NCBI GenBank assembly: GCA_030704615.1
Contig: CM060731.1
Span: forward strand, 24,740,001 to 24,804,000
DNA from: Takakia lepidozioides
Taxonomy: Eukaryota; Streptophyta; Takakiopsida; Takakiales; Takakiaceae
DNA length: 64,000 nucleotides
Reading direction: 5' to 3'
Shown here: positions 1-12,238 of the stretch, one piece after another
How the letters are laid out: the number at the start of each line of letters is the position of its first letter
Numbering within the stretch: the first letter of the stretch is position 1
Notes under the pieces: generated by a model
What the model was told of the DNA's origin: nothing
Database searches by the model: none
The model's input: only the letters and a program-made list of their open reading frames with translations
Translations under genes and position numbers: made by a program

Positions 1-3000
1 TTTCAGATTGACCTCCACAACCTAATCATAGTACTAAGTCAGAGCAGTGACAAAAGCTTGCTTACATCTACACCTTGAGAAGTACAAAAGAAACAGACAA
101 CTGGTCAAGGGCATGACCTCCTTGAACTAATAAACATTTTGCATTACAGAAGTGTTTCAGAACCAGCACAATAGTCATCTCTGTATACATCATAGACCTT
201 GCGAAGAGCAACATCGTATGCCAAACTCACAAGGGTTTGCTATGGTTAGGGCACAAAAACTAATCTACAACAATATAACAACCTGAATGCAAGTTACTGA
301 AAAAAACTCTAGAATTGGTACCTGATTCAAGCCTTCACCAGGCTTACAATCCACTGCCATGTCAAGCCGCGCAACAAAGAAGTGTTGGTGAACAGGTGCA
401 TACAAACCAGGTGCTATCACAGTGCCATGTCGGCGATTCTCATCCGTCTTCAATGCTCCTAGGCTGAGAATACCTGTCAGCTTCACCTCCGCCTCTATCT
501 TCCCATCCTGCCACCATACCAACAACATACAGTGTAAAGGTGGGCACATTAGGACTCCACAACAGCTGTGAGAGCAGCTTCACGAGCTATCATTATCCTC
601 AACCACCAGAAATATCAATATTCCTGACTTCAGTGTAGATTATTACTGATTGTAAAGTTGTCAAACCTACTTTACTGCCCAAAGATGACACCACCCATAC
701 CATGCCATCAACTATGTACCTGGAAGCTAGGTTAGTCGCCTGCATTGTAGAGTACACCCTTACAATAATGAGTAAGCAACTTATAGAATTGGCCAAACTC
801 AGTTTCAAAACTTTGCAAGTAATGCTCTCATAATATCACTTTATATTTGCTAGACATTAATAAGATGAGGATTGAGAGTCCACTATGAGTGCATCCCAAG
901 ATTGTGAGGGCTCATCTCAAAACATCATATGGAAGAATCTTTTATTGGAGTCATAAGAGTCAAAGTTGCACAAAACCATTTGTTATAGGACTTCAAGTTG
1001 TAAGAAGCACAACCTGCATGCAGAATGGGGGGGTTTAGAAAGGACCTACTTTCATTATTTTCATACGTGTTCCTTGCACTCAATCTTGAGCTAAAATACC
1101 AGCACTAATGGCACCGCAAAGCATCATAGGCCAATTAACAAAAACTCTTTATTCATCCTCAGTAAGGCATTGAGGAGGTAAGAAGGGCCCAGATACAGGA
1201 CAGTAACCACCAACAATTCACTAATACTAGATCTGCCTCTTACATCATAGCCACTTCTCCACTCTGCCATGTCTGACACATAGTCGATTACAGTCCCTCT
1301 TTGTACAGTTTGCCTAATGTACAGCCTCTCCACTCTACATCCTCTCTAACATAAAGCCTATTACAATCTGTCTCGGTACAACATACAACCTCTTACAGTC
1401 CACCGTCCAAAATGCAACCTCTAATAACATAGTGACTCCTCTGTCACACAAGAACTGCATTTTCGAACAGAGCCACATAGCTTGAGCACCATTTGGCATA
1501 TGATCTTAACTCAGCTCAATCAAGAAGTGCTCAGGTTTAATCACTATATGGGAATTTTGTTTGGCAGGTGGTTTCAAAGACCAAAGCTAATACCATTCAA
1601 CAAACGATGCCCATCATCACTGTTTCTTTATGGATCTCTGCCCATGCATGAGTTAAATGTCAACTCAAATGAGGAGCAAAAAGACCAGGACAAAGGAAAG
1701 CGATCTTTCTCTCCCCATCCCTCTAGAACTACACCCTTTAAGCTATAATGAGTTTAAGACAGAATGACAACATCATCAAAAGAACATTTGAAAGGAAAAA
1801 ACAAAACTTTACTAGATGGGAAATAGACAGACTCCACTCATAAACAATCTTTCTCTCCTTTCAGCTAGCTTTCTCCCCCCTTCCCTCTAGATGAAGCCCT
1901 ACCATTAATAATCATAAAAGCAATGAGCGTCACCACAACCTCCTTGGAGGCAGAGAGTTGTTGTCACTTAAATTGAAGATATGAGTACCACCATAATCTC
2001 CCTGGACATGTTTTAGACTTTGTCAAAAGGTCAAAGGTCCCACATAAATAAGGTGGGTTAGGTCAATCTTGGAAGCAAAGAGCATATAGTGATTGAAATT
2101 GAGAAAATCAGCATCGCCCTGGAGGTGTGCTAGACTATGATAGCTAATGTGCTTGAAGGGCTTATGTTTCTAAGAACGACAGATACATATACTTTAGACT
2201 TCATGAGAGGAAGTATTTGTGAAAGTGCCCACAACATACCAACATAACACCTATCATACCTAGTGGGCTTATGTTCTTAACAGCACCAAATACTTATACT
2301 TGTCACATCTACCATACTTCTGCACGGGCTAATGTTTGTAATTGCTTAAAGAAACCAATTGCACCCTCCAACTACCTACTGCTTATGTTGGCAATAGCAC
2401 TGGAGACATGCTAAGCAGCAGCATTTTACCCTCCTACCGTTGATGAGGGGGTCCCTATAACTGTAGGTAGACATTGCTAAAGGGTACCATTGATGAGGGT
2501 GTTCCTTCAACTAGGAGGAGATGTGCTTGACACCATCAAACTGGCGGAAGCAGATACAGAAAATTTAGGACCAGAAACTCTAGGGTGGGCAAACAACAAC
2601 TCCAACATCGATTAACAAAATTCGGGTTATTGAGCCTCTTCAAATCTCAACTGCTGTTTACCATCTCCTCAAACCAGTTTCAGATCATAAATTCCAATTA
2701 CTACAACTTTTCAAATCCTTTTCTATTGTAGTCCAAAGTTGAGGTGTGTTTTACTTATGTGCTAGGCATTACCCCAAACAATGTTTCGGGGTTTTCCCAA
2801 GAGGCCAAATCTGGGGGTGTATGAAATTCAGGCTAATCTTCAGGCTAATGAACATCCTCTCCTCTTTAAAGTACTATGTCTCCCTCTTGGATCCTTAATC
2901 TCTATGGTAAAGACCTTTGAGATCTCTTGGTCTGGCAAGAGGGATACCACTAGTTGGAAAGCGAAACTTGTACCTCATATCGTGGATGGTGATGTGGGTT

Positions 3001-6000
3001 GAGGTATCATTACTTCGGGTGAGATTGTTCATTTGCATACATTGTCATCTCCCTTGACATTGATATAATCCTATATCTATCTTCCATGACATTGATGTAG
3101 GTTGTCATCTCCACTTTAAAGATTCTATTTCCTCTAGAGAGACAGAGAGAGACAGAGATAGGGCTTGTCTTGTCATGACAAGAAAGGATCTGTCAAGACT
3201 TGACCAGATCAACCTCAGTCAATTTCTCAGCCAATTTCAGTCTTGTCAGAGGGGTACGAAAAGGAAGACGTGGAAAGGGCACGAGATCTCTGCCTAGCCA
3301 AAGGGATATTACTACCTTGGAAAAGGGGGCTTCTTCCTCAGTACTTAGCGATGGTCGTAAGTACCGCATACGGATCACAAGATGAAAAAACTTTCAACAC
3401 TGGATAGATATCGCCAATGCCAACCTTCACCTCCAACCAGCATATGGGTGTTGGGCAACAAAACATCCCGGTAGGTCCACTCTAGATGCCTTACCACCTA
3501 AATTCTCTGAGATGTGAATGAAAAGACTTCTATGGACATGAGAAACCGAGACTCCTAGAAAGTATTAGGGGAACGAGGGTGGGTATGAACCTGATAGAAA
3601 TGCCAATAGAAGCCATACTCATAGTTGGCAACAGTACAGAAGAAAGAGACTGTTAGGCGCCTAGAACGCCGAACTTCTGTTGATCCAGTGCGCCAATCCT
3701 GATGTTTCCATAAAATGCCATGGTCTTCTTCATGCATGCACACACAATTCTCCACTGTCTCCACACCTCCATGGAAATTTGTAAAATGGGCATCGAAGTA
3801 CTTGATGTACCCTAGACAATCACACCCCTACAAAATTCCCATCGCAATTCAATTTAAAATAAAAATTTGGGAGTGAGAATCCCTTTCTTTATCCCCTCCC
3901 CTAGGCCTCGGAATACCACTACGCTTAAACTAGATTTAAGCGTCCCCTTTCTGTTGTGCATCTATGCTGGATCAAGATTGCATGGCATAATGAGTACTCT
4001 CTTAATTCCTTTTTCAATGTTGCATTGACAATCTTGACATATCTTCTTGTCTCACAACTTCACAGGTTTCTGGCCATGTAGGCTGGAATTACTTAGTACA
4101 TGCCTTTAGCTGGCAATATGCCAGCTAAATAAGTCGTCACTAACTACATAAACACCCTCTTATCAAATCCAGCTAATCTAGATTATAAAAAAAGGGTAAA
4201 AACAGCTAAGTAGAGCTTACCTGCTTCAATGAAAGTGCTTACTTACCTAGCATTCCATCCAACTAGCCTATATTTTAAAGAAAAAAATGTAATAAAGATA
4301 AGGAAAGATTACCCGCTTCAAAGAGTGTGCATTTTTGCCCAGTCCGTCTTCCCCAGCATCGAAAGCATTTTTACGGTAGTGTGGATCTTTCGGGTCACCA
4401 TATGGTACCACCATTTCCACAAAGCTAAGGCGATGAGCAACCGAGCGTCTGCCCCTACTACCATCATCATATGCCACTGTGTGGATCACGAGTCCTTCCC
4501 TTGGTGTAAAACCTATACGAAAATTCCACTGCTTGCACACGCACAACCATTTGCTTTTGTCAAGCCGCCAATAGGATTGATTCCAAGTTTAAGCCAAATT
4601 GCAGGTCTTCAGAATTGGTCTACGACAATCCTCAACAGATATAATGGAGCCATAGGCCACGAGCCCAAGTTACCACTATCATTACTAGTCTAACCGAAAA
4701 CTATACCAGCCACTAGAAAGCTGGCCACTGGAAATCTTTGTACCAAATCAATACATAAGCAAAGGCACTTCTCCAACTTACCATCCTATGTGCTACAAAT
4801 CATGCACAATATACACAAAATGGTAAGAAAAGGGGGGTTACCTTTTGCCACTCAACAGCATGACCATTCACCCGAAAGCTAGGCCCTTCAGGTTGTGAAA
4901 TATGCAAAGGCTTGATATCTGTGCGGTCTACGCCACCTCGCGACACAGCAGCAGTGTAGTTGCGCAGTGGGTCCGGAGGTGGTAAAGGAACAAGATACCT
5001 ATCCTCAAACTCTATCACCTGCATGCACTTGAATGCATCCCATGTCAGGACAGCTCTTGCTGCACTGCTTTGTAGCTTAGTTGAGCTCTCCTTTGTGCAA
5101 TCCTTGCCTGATCTGCATTGCTTTGTGGCTACTTGGGTGGATAAGCTCTCATTGGTGCACACTTTGCCTGCTCACTGGCAGTCGCACCTATCCTAGACAC
5201 CTAGTTCAACAGGAGTTATCCTTTGCTTTTCCCCCACCTCGCATTGATGCCGTCCTTTGCTTACTCTCCATCCAGCCAAAGGGGATGCATAGGGGATTCC
5301 ATGTGAGGTATATACAACTCCAAAATAGCAGGTTTAGACAAAGTCTAGTCGAAATATAACATGGAGATCTGCATCAAGCTCCAGAATGCACTATCGAAGT
5401 ACTTGCATAAGTAGGACACCTACCTACACATCAACTGAGGCATTCTCAAGGGAAAAAAGGAAGGACCTTCATTTGGCGCATATCCACGAGCACATGTATA
5501 CCCTCCACTGGCCGTGCATATCCATTTTCGAGGGGACAGTCACTCTCAGTTCTGCAAAAGACCAAGGGCCTTCCAAGCCTACGACTAGGTGCATCCTCTT
5601 CCCCATAATATCCTACGCACCTGCCACCCAATCCCCTCCATAGAGGCTTTTTCACTTCTTGAAACAGGATCAAGGAAAAAGACTCTTAAGAAAGAGTGTT
5701 CTTTATACATCAGGCTAGAAAAATTGTGTGAAGTCTCACCCACACATGACTACTACTTCCCCAACTTGGCCAGCCCAAAGGGTTTCTACTTGCAACGAGG
5801 TATTCCTACCTAGAGGCACAAGCCTCAACCTCAACTTTCAAACACTTGGACAAAATGGTGAGGATGCGTTCGTTCAGTTGCCGAGGTAAGGACAAAGCAG
5901 GTTATGAGGAGCATACCATGGGTCTACCATAACAAGGTCCATGTCATCAATGCCACGCCTTTTCATGGCTTCAATAAAAGGGGCATACTCCTTCACCGTT

Positions 6001-7854
6001 GCCTCACACTCTGCATATTCCACCGCATCCTGCCCTCATCCACACCACATCCTTGGATAAGTGTCAATCCAGGATAGAGAGCTGCAAAACTCGCAAGTGC
6101 CTGGTGCTGAAACTAATCAAAACTTTCTACAAAATGCTAGCAGATCATCTTACTTTTGGACCAGCTTGTGCGGAAGAGCACAACTACTGACAGACTGTAA
6201 AGGAGGAAGAGCAGATCTGACAGAGCGACTGATGCTCACAGGAGGAAAAAGCATAATGTTGTCTGAGACGAAGGATGCGAAATGATGCTTGTGTCCGGGC
6301 TTGACTCCCTTTTTTCTGATGACCTCAAATCAGCCTAGAGAGCACAATGATGTTTCACAATCATACACAGCAATTGGCAGGTGACCTGATGCTCAGAGGA
6401 GGAAAGAGCACAGAGTTACCACTGAGAAATAGGATGACATGATGCTTATATCCAGGCCTGGCTTGATTTTTCCAAATAACATGTGTAAGCATAGTTGGGA
6501 ACCTGGACACTGGGGCCTACAGTTTCGCCTGACAATGATACACAACATTAAAACAGAAATCCCCATCCTGCATGGGTTTATGCTTCTGTAAGGGTACACA
6601 ACCAACTTACCATGGGCGGCTGGACATCGGGAACGACAACAGAAGAGAGAACCTTGCCTCGGTGATGACCACCGCGAGCAGTAGCATGCACTTCGCTTAG
6701 CTCCACCATCCATACACTGGTCTCATTCGTCTTCTTGTTGTACACCACTAGCCTGGCCTGCCTTGGTGGCAGCTGCAATGGAAATATCGCCCCTCCTTTT
6801 CCTTTTGGCCGGAAAAACATGGGTTGATATGGGGGGAAAAAGTAAGCATCTGCCAGAGCCACTACGTTCTTGTCTGGCTCATTCAGTACAACCTCCACAA
6901 AGCGCATGCCATCCCGTACCTGCATTATTGGGCAATGCAAGTGATGAGAAGCTGCCAGAGAAAGGTGCCTCTAAATCCATCAACCTCCGGCCACATCAGG
7001 GTTAGATATGCCACCAGCAATACACATGGAGAATCCCTACAGACTAATCATAATTTGTGAATCAACGTATATGTATTGCTCTCACAACCGGCACACCACC
7101 AGCTGTTGCTCACAAGCTGGATATCATTCAAATTGAGCCGTAGAACTTATTCAAACTTATTCAAACGCATACTTCAGGTGTATCTCCAGCCGCTCTAACA
7201 GTTGCAATAGCCACCGCGATCTCTGTCGGGCTCAGGGGATCCAAAGGGTGCGCTGACTGCGATCGCAGCACCAACATTCCTGAACCTGCACCCTCCGTCA
7301 GCAGGTCCACCCACATCACCAACAGGAAACAAAGACGACGCCTACGACGACGACACACCACCTTGAACCCACCAGAACGACTTCCGTTCCAATCCATTAA
7401 ACAGCTAGATATGCAACGATCCTGACCACAACACGTATCCAAACAATTCACATATCATCTTCACAGTTTTTTCATTCCAGCTGCACTATTAACTGTAAAT
7501 GCCTTCCACAGCAGCACACCGACAACCAGTGCCCCCACAACAAGAGCCCATCCCACAATCGCAAATTGACCTGCTAGCCTCAACATTCAGCCCAAATTCC
7601 CGTTGCAAAGGCCTAGAATTCTTGATTAAACCACCTTTGACAGCGCTACCAGCAACAGTCGTAGACGGGTCGAGCGAGCCAAAAGCGGTAGCCTTCATGC
7701 TCAACCGGTTATGCTGCTCCTGCTGCTGCTCATGATGTTCGCCCAAGTCTACCTCCCCAGATGCGGGTGCAGGCTGCAAGGAACCCGACCCCGTTTCTGA
7801 AGTAGTGGCGGGCGCGTGGCAGCAAAGCGTCGGCGGCTGCGCACGTGAGGCCAT
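1..7854 (-). CDS. Copper-containing (primary) amine oxidase, peroxisomal plant type, 3' end off window
   Basis: Oxidises primary amines or polyamines to aldehyde, H2O2 and ammonia using copper and the tyrosine-derived TPQ cofactor. Ten exons read on the minus strand: 7527-7854, 7173-7285, 6611-6919, 5917-6029, 5467-5620, 4842-5018, 4313-4528, 3591-3827, 322-507 and 1-21. They sum to 618 whole codons, so the phases agree. Exons 2-3 match the N2 domain ([11 protein letters not shown], then [12 protein letters not shown]), exons 4-6 the N3 domain ([10 protein letters not shown]), and exon 6 onward the catalytic domain. The TPQ motif ANYEY lies in exon 8, with the precursor Tyr codon at 3621-3623. 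The copper HxH (APVHQHFF) is in exon 9. About 140 C-terminal residues, including the third copper His, are outside the window. The closest remembered relatives are Arabidopsis At2g42490-like peroxisomal enzymes. The start Met ([12 protein letters not shown]) and the exon 1/2 boundary are the least certain parts. The intron at 508-3590 is unusually long (3.1 kb). Confidence 0.95.
508..3590 (-). other. Large amine oxidase intron
   Basis: Intron between the TPQ exon and the copper-ligand exon (donor after CAG at 3591, acceptor CAG at 508-510). It carries short purine-rich microsatellite sequence (GAGACAGAGA type) near 3135-3165. I see no recognisable gene or element; the short open frames in it match nothing I know. 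Confidence 0.7.
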
Positions 7855-8300
7855 TGACAGGGGTTTGCAAGCACCCCAATACCCAAATACTCCTTCCCCA
7901 GCCCTGCACTATCAGACATACAGCACCACCCTGCTCCGCTTCCCTCGGGGATCGCCACCACTCCTCCCCTCCCTCCACCGCCTCTTCCTCCGCACCTCCA
8001 CACCACCACCGCAGCCCTGCTCGCACGATCCTGCAAGCCAATACCGCAGGCCTGCAAGAGAGAGAGCGCGCATAAGAGAGTGTTAAGCACACCGCCCTCG
8101 CTCTCTCGCTCTCTTCTTCTTCTTCGTCGTCGTCCTCGCCTTCTCCATTCTTCGTCTCTCCTTCTCTTCTCTTGCACCCTGGCTCGGCCCCCTTCTTTCG
8201 CGGGCCATCCTCCGGCCGCCCGACAATGGAGGCCGTCGACCAACAGAACTTCGGACGGTTCCCGTTCACGTCCCGTTCGGGCACCAGTTCGGGAACGGAC
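7855..8300 (-). promoter_or_regulatory. Amine oxidase 5' leader / proximal promoter
   Basis: Sequence directly upstream of the amine oxidase ATG on the minus strand. It is GC-richer than its surroundings and has a strong CT/CTT-rich stretch on the plus strand at about 8090-8175 (GA-rich on the transcribed strand), common in plant 5' leaders. No clear TATA box was assigned. Long open frames here are a by-product of the purine/pyrimidine bias. Confidence 0.4.
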
Positions 8301-8929
8301 GAACTGTCGTGATCATGGATGGAAACAACGCTCGTCGTGGATGAAGTTCATTTTCTGCGCGTCCGGGTGTCATGATTCCAATAAACCCGGGGTGGGGATA
8401 ATACAATAATCACTGACTCTAGTAGTATCACCAGAAAAAACTGAACATAAAAATAGCGAATTATTTAATAAATATACTAAATAAGATTCGTGGAACGAAT
8501 GCATCCAAAGGGAAGGCCTTACCGTGCCTGTTCGCACTTGATGCTCTCCATGGGTTTGTATTGTACTTACCAGTGGAATTGTGCCGGTATTGCCTTTTTA
8601 AGGAACCCGCCGAGTCTGGCTTTTCGAAATTTGGAAAATCCGGGGGTCTGGGTAGTTGCTGGAAAATATTAGTGGGGTCACGGGTTCCGGATGTTCAGAT
8701 CCCGGTCTTGATTAATTGATTAAATAAATTTTAAAAAAAATAATTAGAGATAAAATTATTTTTGGCTAGAAAAAAAATCCTAACGGGGAATTTTTATTTT
8801 AAGACATATTCCTTCAAGATGCACCATGAATATGGCTCATTTAAAGACTACATGTTGGATGCCATAAAAATTAATATTGAATTTGGGTTCCATTCTTTTT
8901 TCTTTTTTTTCAATAAACAGGGACAGTGG

Positions 8930-9125
8930 TCCTGAAGGGAACAAAATTAAAACCCTTTGTTGGCGCGTGGCCGCCATAAGGCCCAAAGGCACGCTGAGCG
9001 TGATGGCTGCCCCCAACCGGTAGGAAGGTGGACAACTTTGTGACACCAATCCGTGGATTGAGCAGATTGAACGCACAACCACTTTTGAAGTGGTATGTGC
9101 CCCTTACCGCTGGGCTACAACTTGA
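8930..9125 (-). mobile_element. Diverged tRNA-derived SINE (family 2-like)
   Basis: Read on the minus strand, it begins GTAGCCCAGCGGTAA (box A-like), followed by GGCACATACCAC and a box B-like GCGTTCAATC. The same order and much of the same sequence occur in the intact-looking head at 17560-17624 (GTAGCCCAGTGGTAAAGTGC ... GGTTCAAACC). The body is only weakly alignable to that copy, so this is an old or chimeric copy. Confidence 0.45.
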
Positions 9126-9924
9126 GTGGTGGGGTCTCGCTGCTGCTCATCCCCTCCACACAAATTGCAAACCAAAACACAACTTAGGTAGACCCCGCAT
9201 GCCCCACCCTAAAAAATCAAAAACCAAAATGCAAAGAGAGAGAGGAGGAAGACGATGAGCTGATCTAGGGAGGGAGGGAGTGAAGGGAGGGAGGAGAGGC
9301 TGATCTCAAGGTCTCCGGGCAAATACAAGATAAGAATCACATTTTAATTTTTCTAAGAATTTTATGCATATATATACACATATGTTAAAATTAAAACTAT
9401 GACCCCACCCCCTACACTGGCCCACAGGTAACGGTAACGGTACAACAGGTTCCGGAGCTAGCAGGGAGGTCCAGGTCTGGTTCTGGGTCCATTTCAGAAA
9501 TGAGCCGGGTCAGGGTGCACGTTTCTGGTGATGAAACGGGTCCGGGTACAGCCTAACCCCCCGGTTACCGAGGGTCAAAACCTGGACCCGCACAACACTG
9601 GTTTGTACCTAGCTGGATTTAGGAAACTTAAAATTAGTGCAATGCTTGAATCCATAGGCAAACACATGGTCTTGAAGGCATTTATGCGCATTACCTGGCC
9701 GTGGATTATGTGACTCCTACTGGCCGACACAAAGTTAAGTCAAATAATTTTCTTTCTCATCTTTACGCCATTGACTGATATTATGTAATATTTTGTTAAT
9801 TAACCCATTAGATTATCAAACTTCAGTATACATATCAAAAATTTCGTGTATTTCATATTATTATCTGGCTGCACTGAAGTTATCAAGGATGTCGGCTGCG
9901 AGAGTGTAGAGTCGGTGGTCCGAC

Positions 9925-10165
9925 TTGTATGAAAGCAGTGTTGGTCTGGTATCGCATGCAACACATACCAGTCTGGTCCTGGTATAGAGGATTTTAAAGA
10001 TGTTTGATACCAGCTGAACTCTGGTACCAGCCATCTATTGACATTTCCACTACCAGTATGGTATGAGTAATTGTTGAGATTGGAATTATGCAGTACTGGT
10101 ATAAATATGAGCAATATCAAAGTGATACCAGCAAGTATTGGTGATCAATACTGGTATCAGCTTTT
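9925..10165. repeat. Cluster of CTGGTATC / GATACCAG motifs
   Basis: At least nine occurrences of CTGGTAT or its complement ATACCAG (allowing one change) fall within about 240 bp in alternating orientations, so the stretch can fold into many small hairpins. A T-rich low-complexity run follows at 10160-10202. It could be the remnant of a palindromic element terminus; I cannot assign a family. Confidence 0.4.
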
Positions 10166-11097
10166 TTATTTTTTTATTTTTTATTTATTTTTATTTATTT
10201 TAAAAAAAACTGAAGTGTGCACTTCAGCACTGCAACCAACCTATTCATTTGGAAGCAAATTTTGCTCCTTGAAATTCTCATAAGCAAATCATCTCATACC
10301 AATATTTTTCACGTGAGCATCACTCACTAACTTACAGCCTTAGACCATTGCAATCACCAAGCTCCATGAGCTAGTACAATCTGATAGCACAAAAAAAGAC
10401 AAAATCTCTACAGTCAAAGCGAAATAAACATTCAGACATTGTGTTTCAAGTGCACTATAATTCAATTTGTAACAGAAGTCATATGATTGCCCCCAATCTG
10501 TTGAGTCGCAACATTTGCAAACATGTTAAGAGTACTGAAGCTGCCACACAATTGCAAACATCCTCACAGCCAGAAAGTACTGAAACTAAGTGCTACAACA
10601 CATCCTCAAAGTAACCAGCATCTTCAAGTTCTTCTCCATAATCTTCAAGGAGATCATCTTCAGCAATGAAAAATTCCTCCACTCTCTTATCAGCGAGAAG
10701 GCAACCAGTCCTTGCATCGCTAGGCCAATTCTTTAAAATCATCACTAATTTGTCCATGTTCTTCACTCCAAGTCGGCACACCACCTCTTGAGAGGGTTCC
10801 TGATGGAGATTGGTTATGTCCACACAGCTTGGGATAGTGGCAGTGGATATGACTAGTGGCAGCTCACAAGACACGGGAGGCCAAGCTCATAGGAGTCAAT
10901 ACCCAAGATCTTAGGCTCAAGTTCACAGGTTGCAAGACGGCGACTAACGATGGGACAACTCTTGTACCCGGCCTCTTGATCTATTGAGTTTGAGTGTAGT
11001 AGAGACAGTGGTGGAGGACTTGGTGAGGTTATGGCCACTATCACATCTTGTGGCTACCTGGACTTAGAGGGACCTAAGCGCTAGCTAGGGGGGCGAT

Positions 11098-11285
11098 TGT
11101 GATGGACTAGTGGCAGCCTAGTGGTGGACTAGTGGCTACACTAGTGGTGGCTAGTGGCCGCCTAGTGGTGGACTAGTGGCTGCACTAGTGGTGGCTAGTG
11201 GCAGTCTAGTGGTGGACTAGTGACTGCAGTAGTGGTGCAGCCTAGTGGCGCACTAGTAGTGGACTAGTGATAAACTAGTGTTTGG
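11098..11285. repeat. Minisatellite of about 44-bp units (CTAGTGGTGGACTAGTGGC)
   Basis: Successive units start near 11118, 11162 and 11206 and share CTAGTGGTGGACTAGTGGC followed by a CACTAGTGGTGGCTAGTGGC-like half. The last units are diverged. The array follows a purine run and GCGATTGTGATGG at 11085-11103, which looks like a polypurine tract next to an LTR-like TG start. The array may therefore sit inside an LTR of an element other than the chromovirus downstream. Confidence 0.6.
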
Positions 11286-11418
11286 TGTGCACATATGTTG
11301 TGTGGTTTTGGACAGCGATGTAGTTGTGTAGCGATATGTATGCGTACGACAGCTGTCAAGTTATTTTACCACTAGTGTGAAGTTAGCTAGGAAATAGCTA
11401 GCTTTTATATATTGACAT

Positions 11419-12159
11419 TTGGGATTGACCCAGCAAATACGACTGTTCCTACAACTATGTCCACAACGTTACCCCAATGAAGGTATTCAAGTAGGATTTA
11501 TGGGCACCCTTCTATCAGGCACTGCCCTATCTTGGTTTGCACCGCTATTAGAAAAAAATTCACATTTACTATACAATTTTGAAGCATTCATGTCCGAGTT
11601 CACTGCAACGTTTGGAGAAAATGATAGGGAGAGAGTTGCAGAGACAAAGATGCGAAATCTTCGACAAGGAGCACGTCCTGCTTCCGTTTATACTGTCGAA
11701 TTTCGACAACTTGCGTGCGACCTCGACTGGAATGAGAAGAGCCTCATAAGTCAGTTTCGATGTGGGCTAAAAAATGATGTAAAAGATTTGTTGCTGACAA
11801 TGCCAAACGTGAGCACACTGAGCGAATTCATCACCCAAGTCATTGTATGCGATAATCGTTTGTTCGAAAGATGTCAAGAGAAGCGATCTGGATGGTCGAC
11901 GACACATCATGTCGCTGCTACTACGACACCAAACACAACGATCCATCAGACATCCGGTAGTGATCCTATGCAGATTGATGCTGTCCGATTCAAGCCATTG
12001 ACGCCACAAGAAAAACAAAGACGGCGCTCGAATGGATTATGCATCTATTGCGGAGAAGAAGATCACATAGCATTAAACTGCCCTAACAAGAGAAGATTCA
12101 AAGCTTGGGGCACAACTCAAGTATTCGATACGAGGAGGTCGGAAAACGAAGATATCTAG
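11419..12159 (+). pseudogene. Chromovirus gag remnant
   Basis: Open for about 246 codons. It contains the retrotransposon gag core (LSGTALSWFAPLLEKN, later FRQLACDLDWNEKSLISQFR) and a C-terminal zinc knuckle of C-x2-C-x4-H-x4-C form (CIYCGEEDHIALNC). Gag would form the particle and bind RNA. The real N-terminus is not visible; homology seems to start almost at the beginning of the frame, fitting a 5'-truncated copy. Confidence 0.85.
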
Positions 12160-12238
12160 TCACAGTAGGGACCATGCGGCTGGACACCACAAATTCCTCA
12201 AAAAAAAAAGGTCTATTTCTGCCTCCGGACCCTGCACC

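Larger units (their letters stand above)
8300..11090. other. Gene-poor intergenic region
   Basis: I find no recognisable gene. It contains AT-rich stretches (8450-8480, 8700-8800), a SINE-like segment (8930-9125), a cluster of CTGGTATC-type motifs (9925-10165) ending in a T-rich tract (10160-10202), and a 93-codon acidic open frame on the minus strand (10593-10874) with no family resemblance. Confidence 0.5.

Noticed and set aside
7730-8284. Long open frames (164-184 codons) upstream of the amine oxidase on the minus strand
   Set aside because: Low-complexity E/R/G-rich translations in two overlapping frames caused by the GA/CT bias of the leader; no conserved motif.
10593-10874. 93-codon acidic open frame (minus) as a gene
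   Set aside because: No family resemblance, no supporting splice sites or neighbours; kept only as a remark in the intergenic entry.
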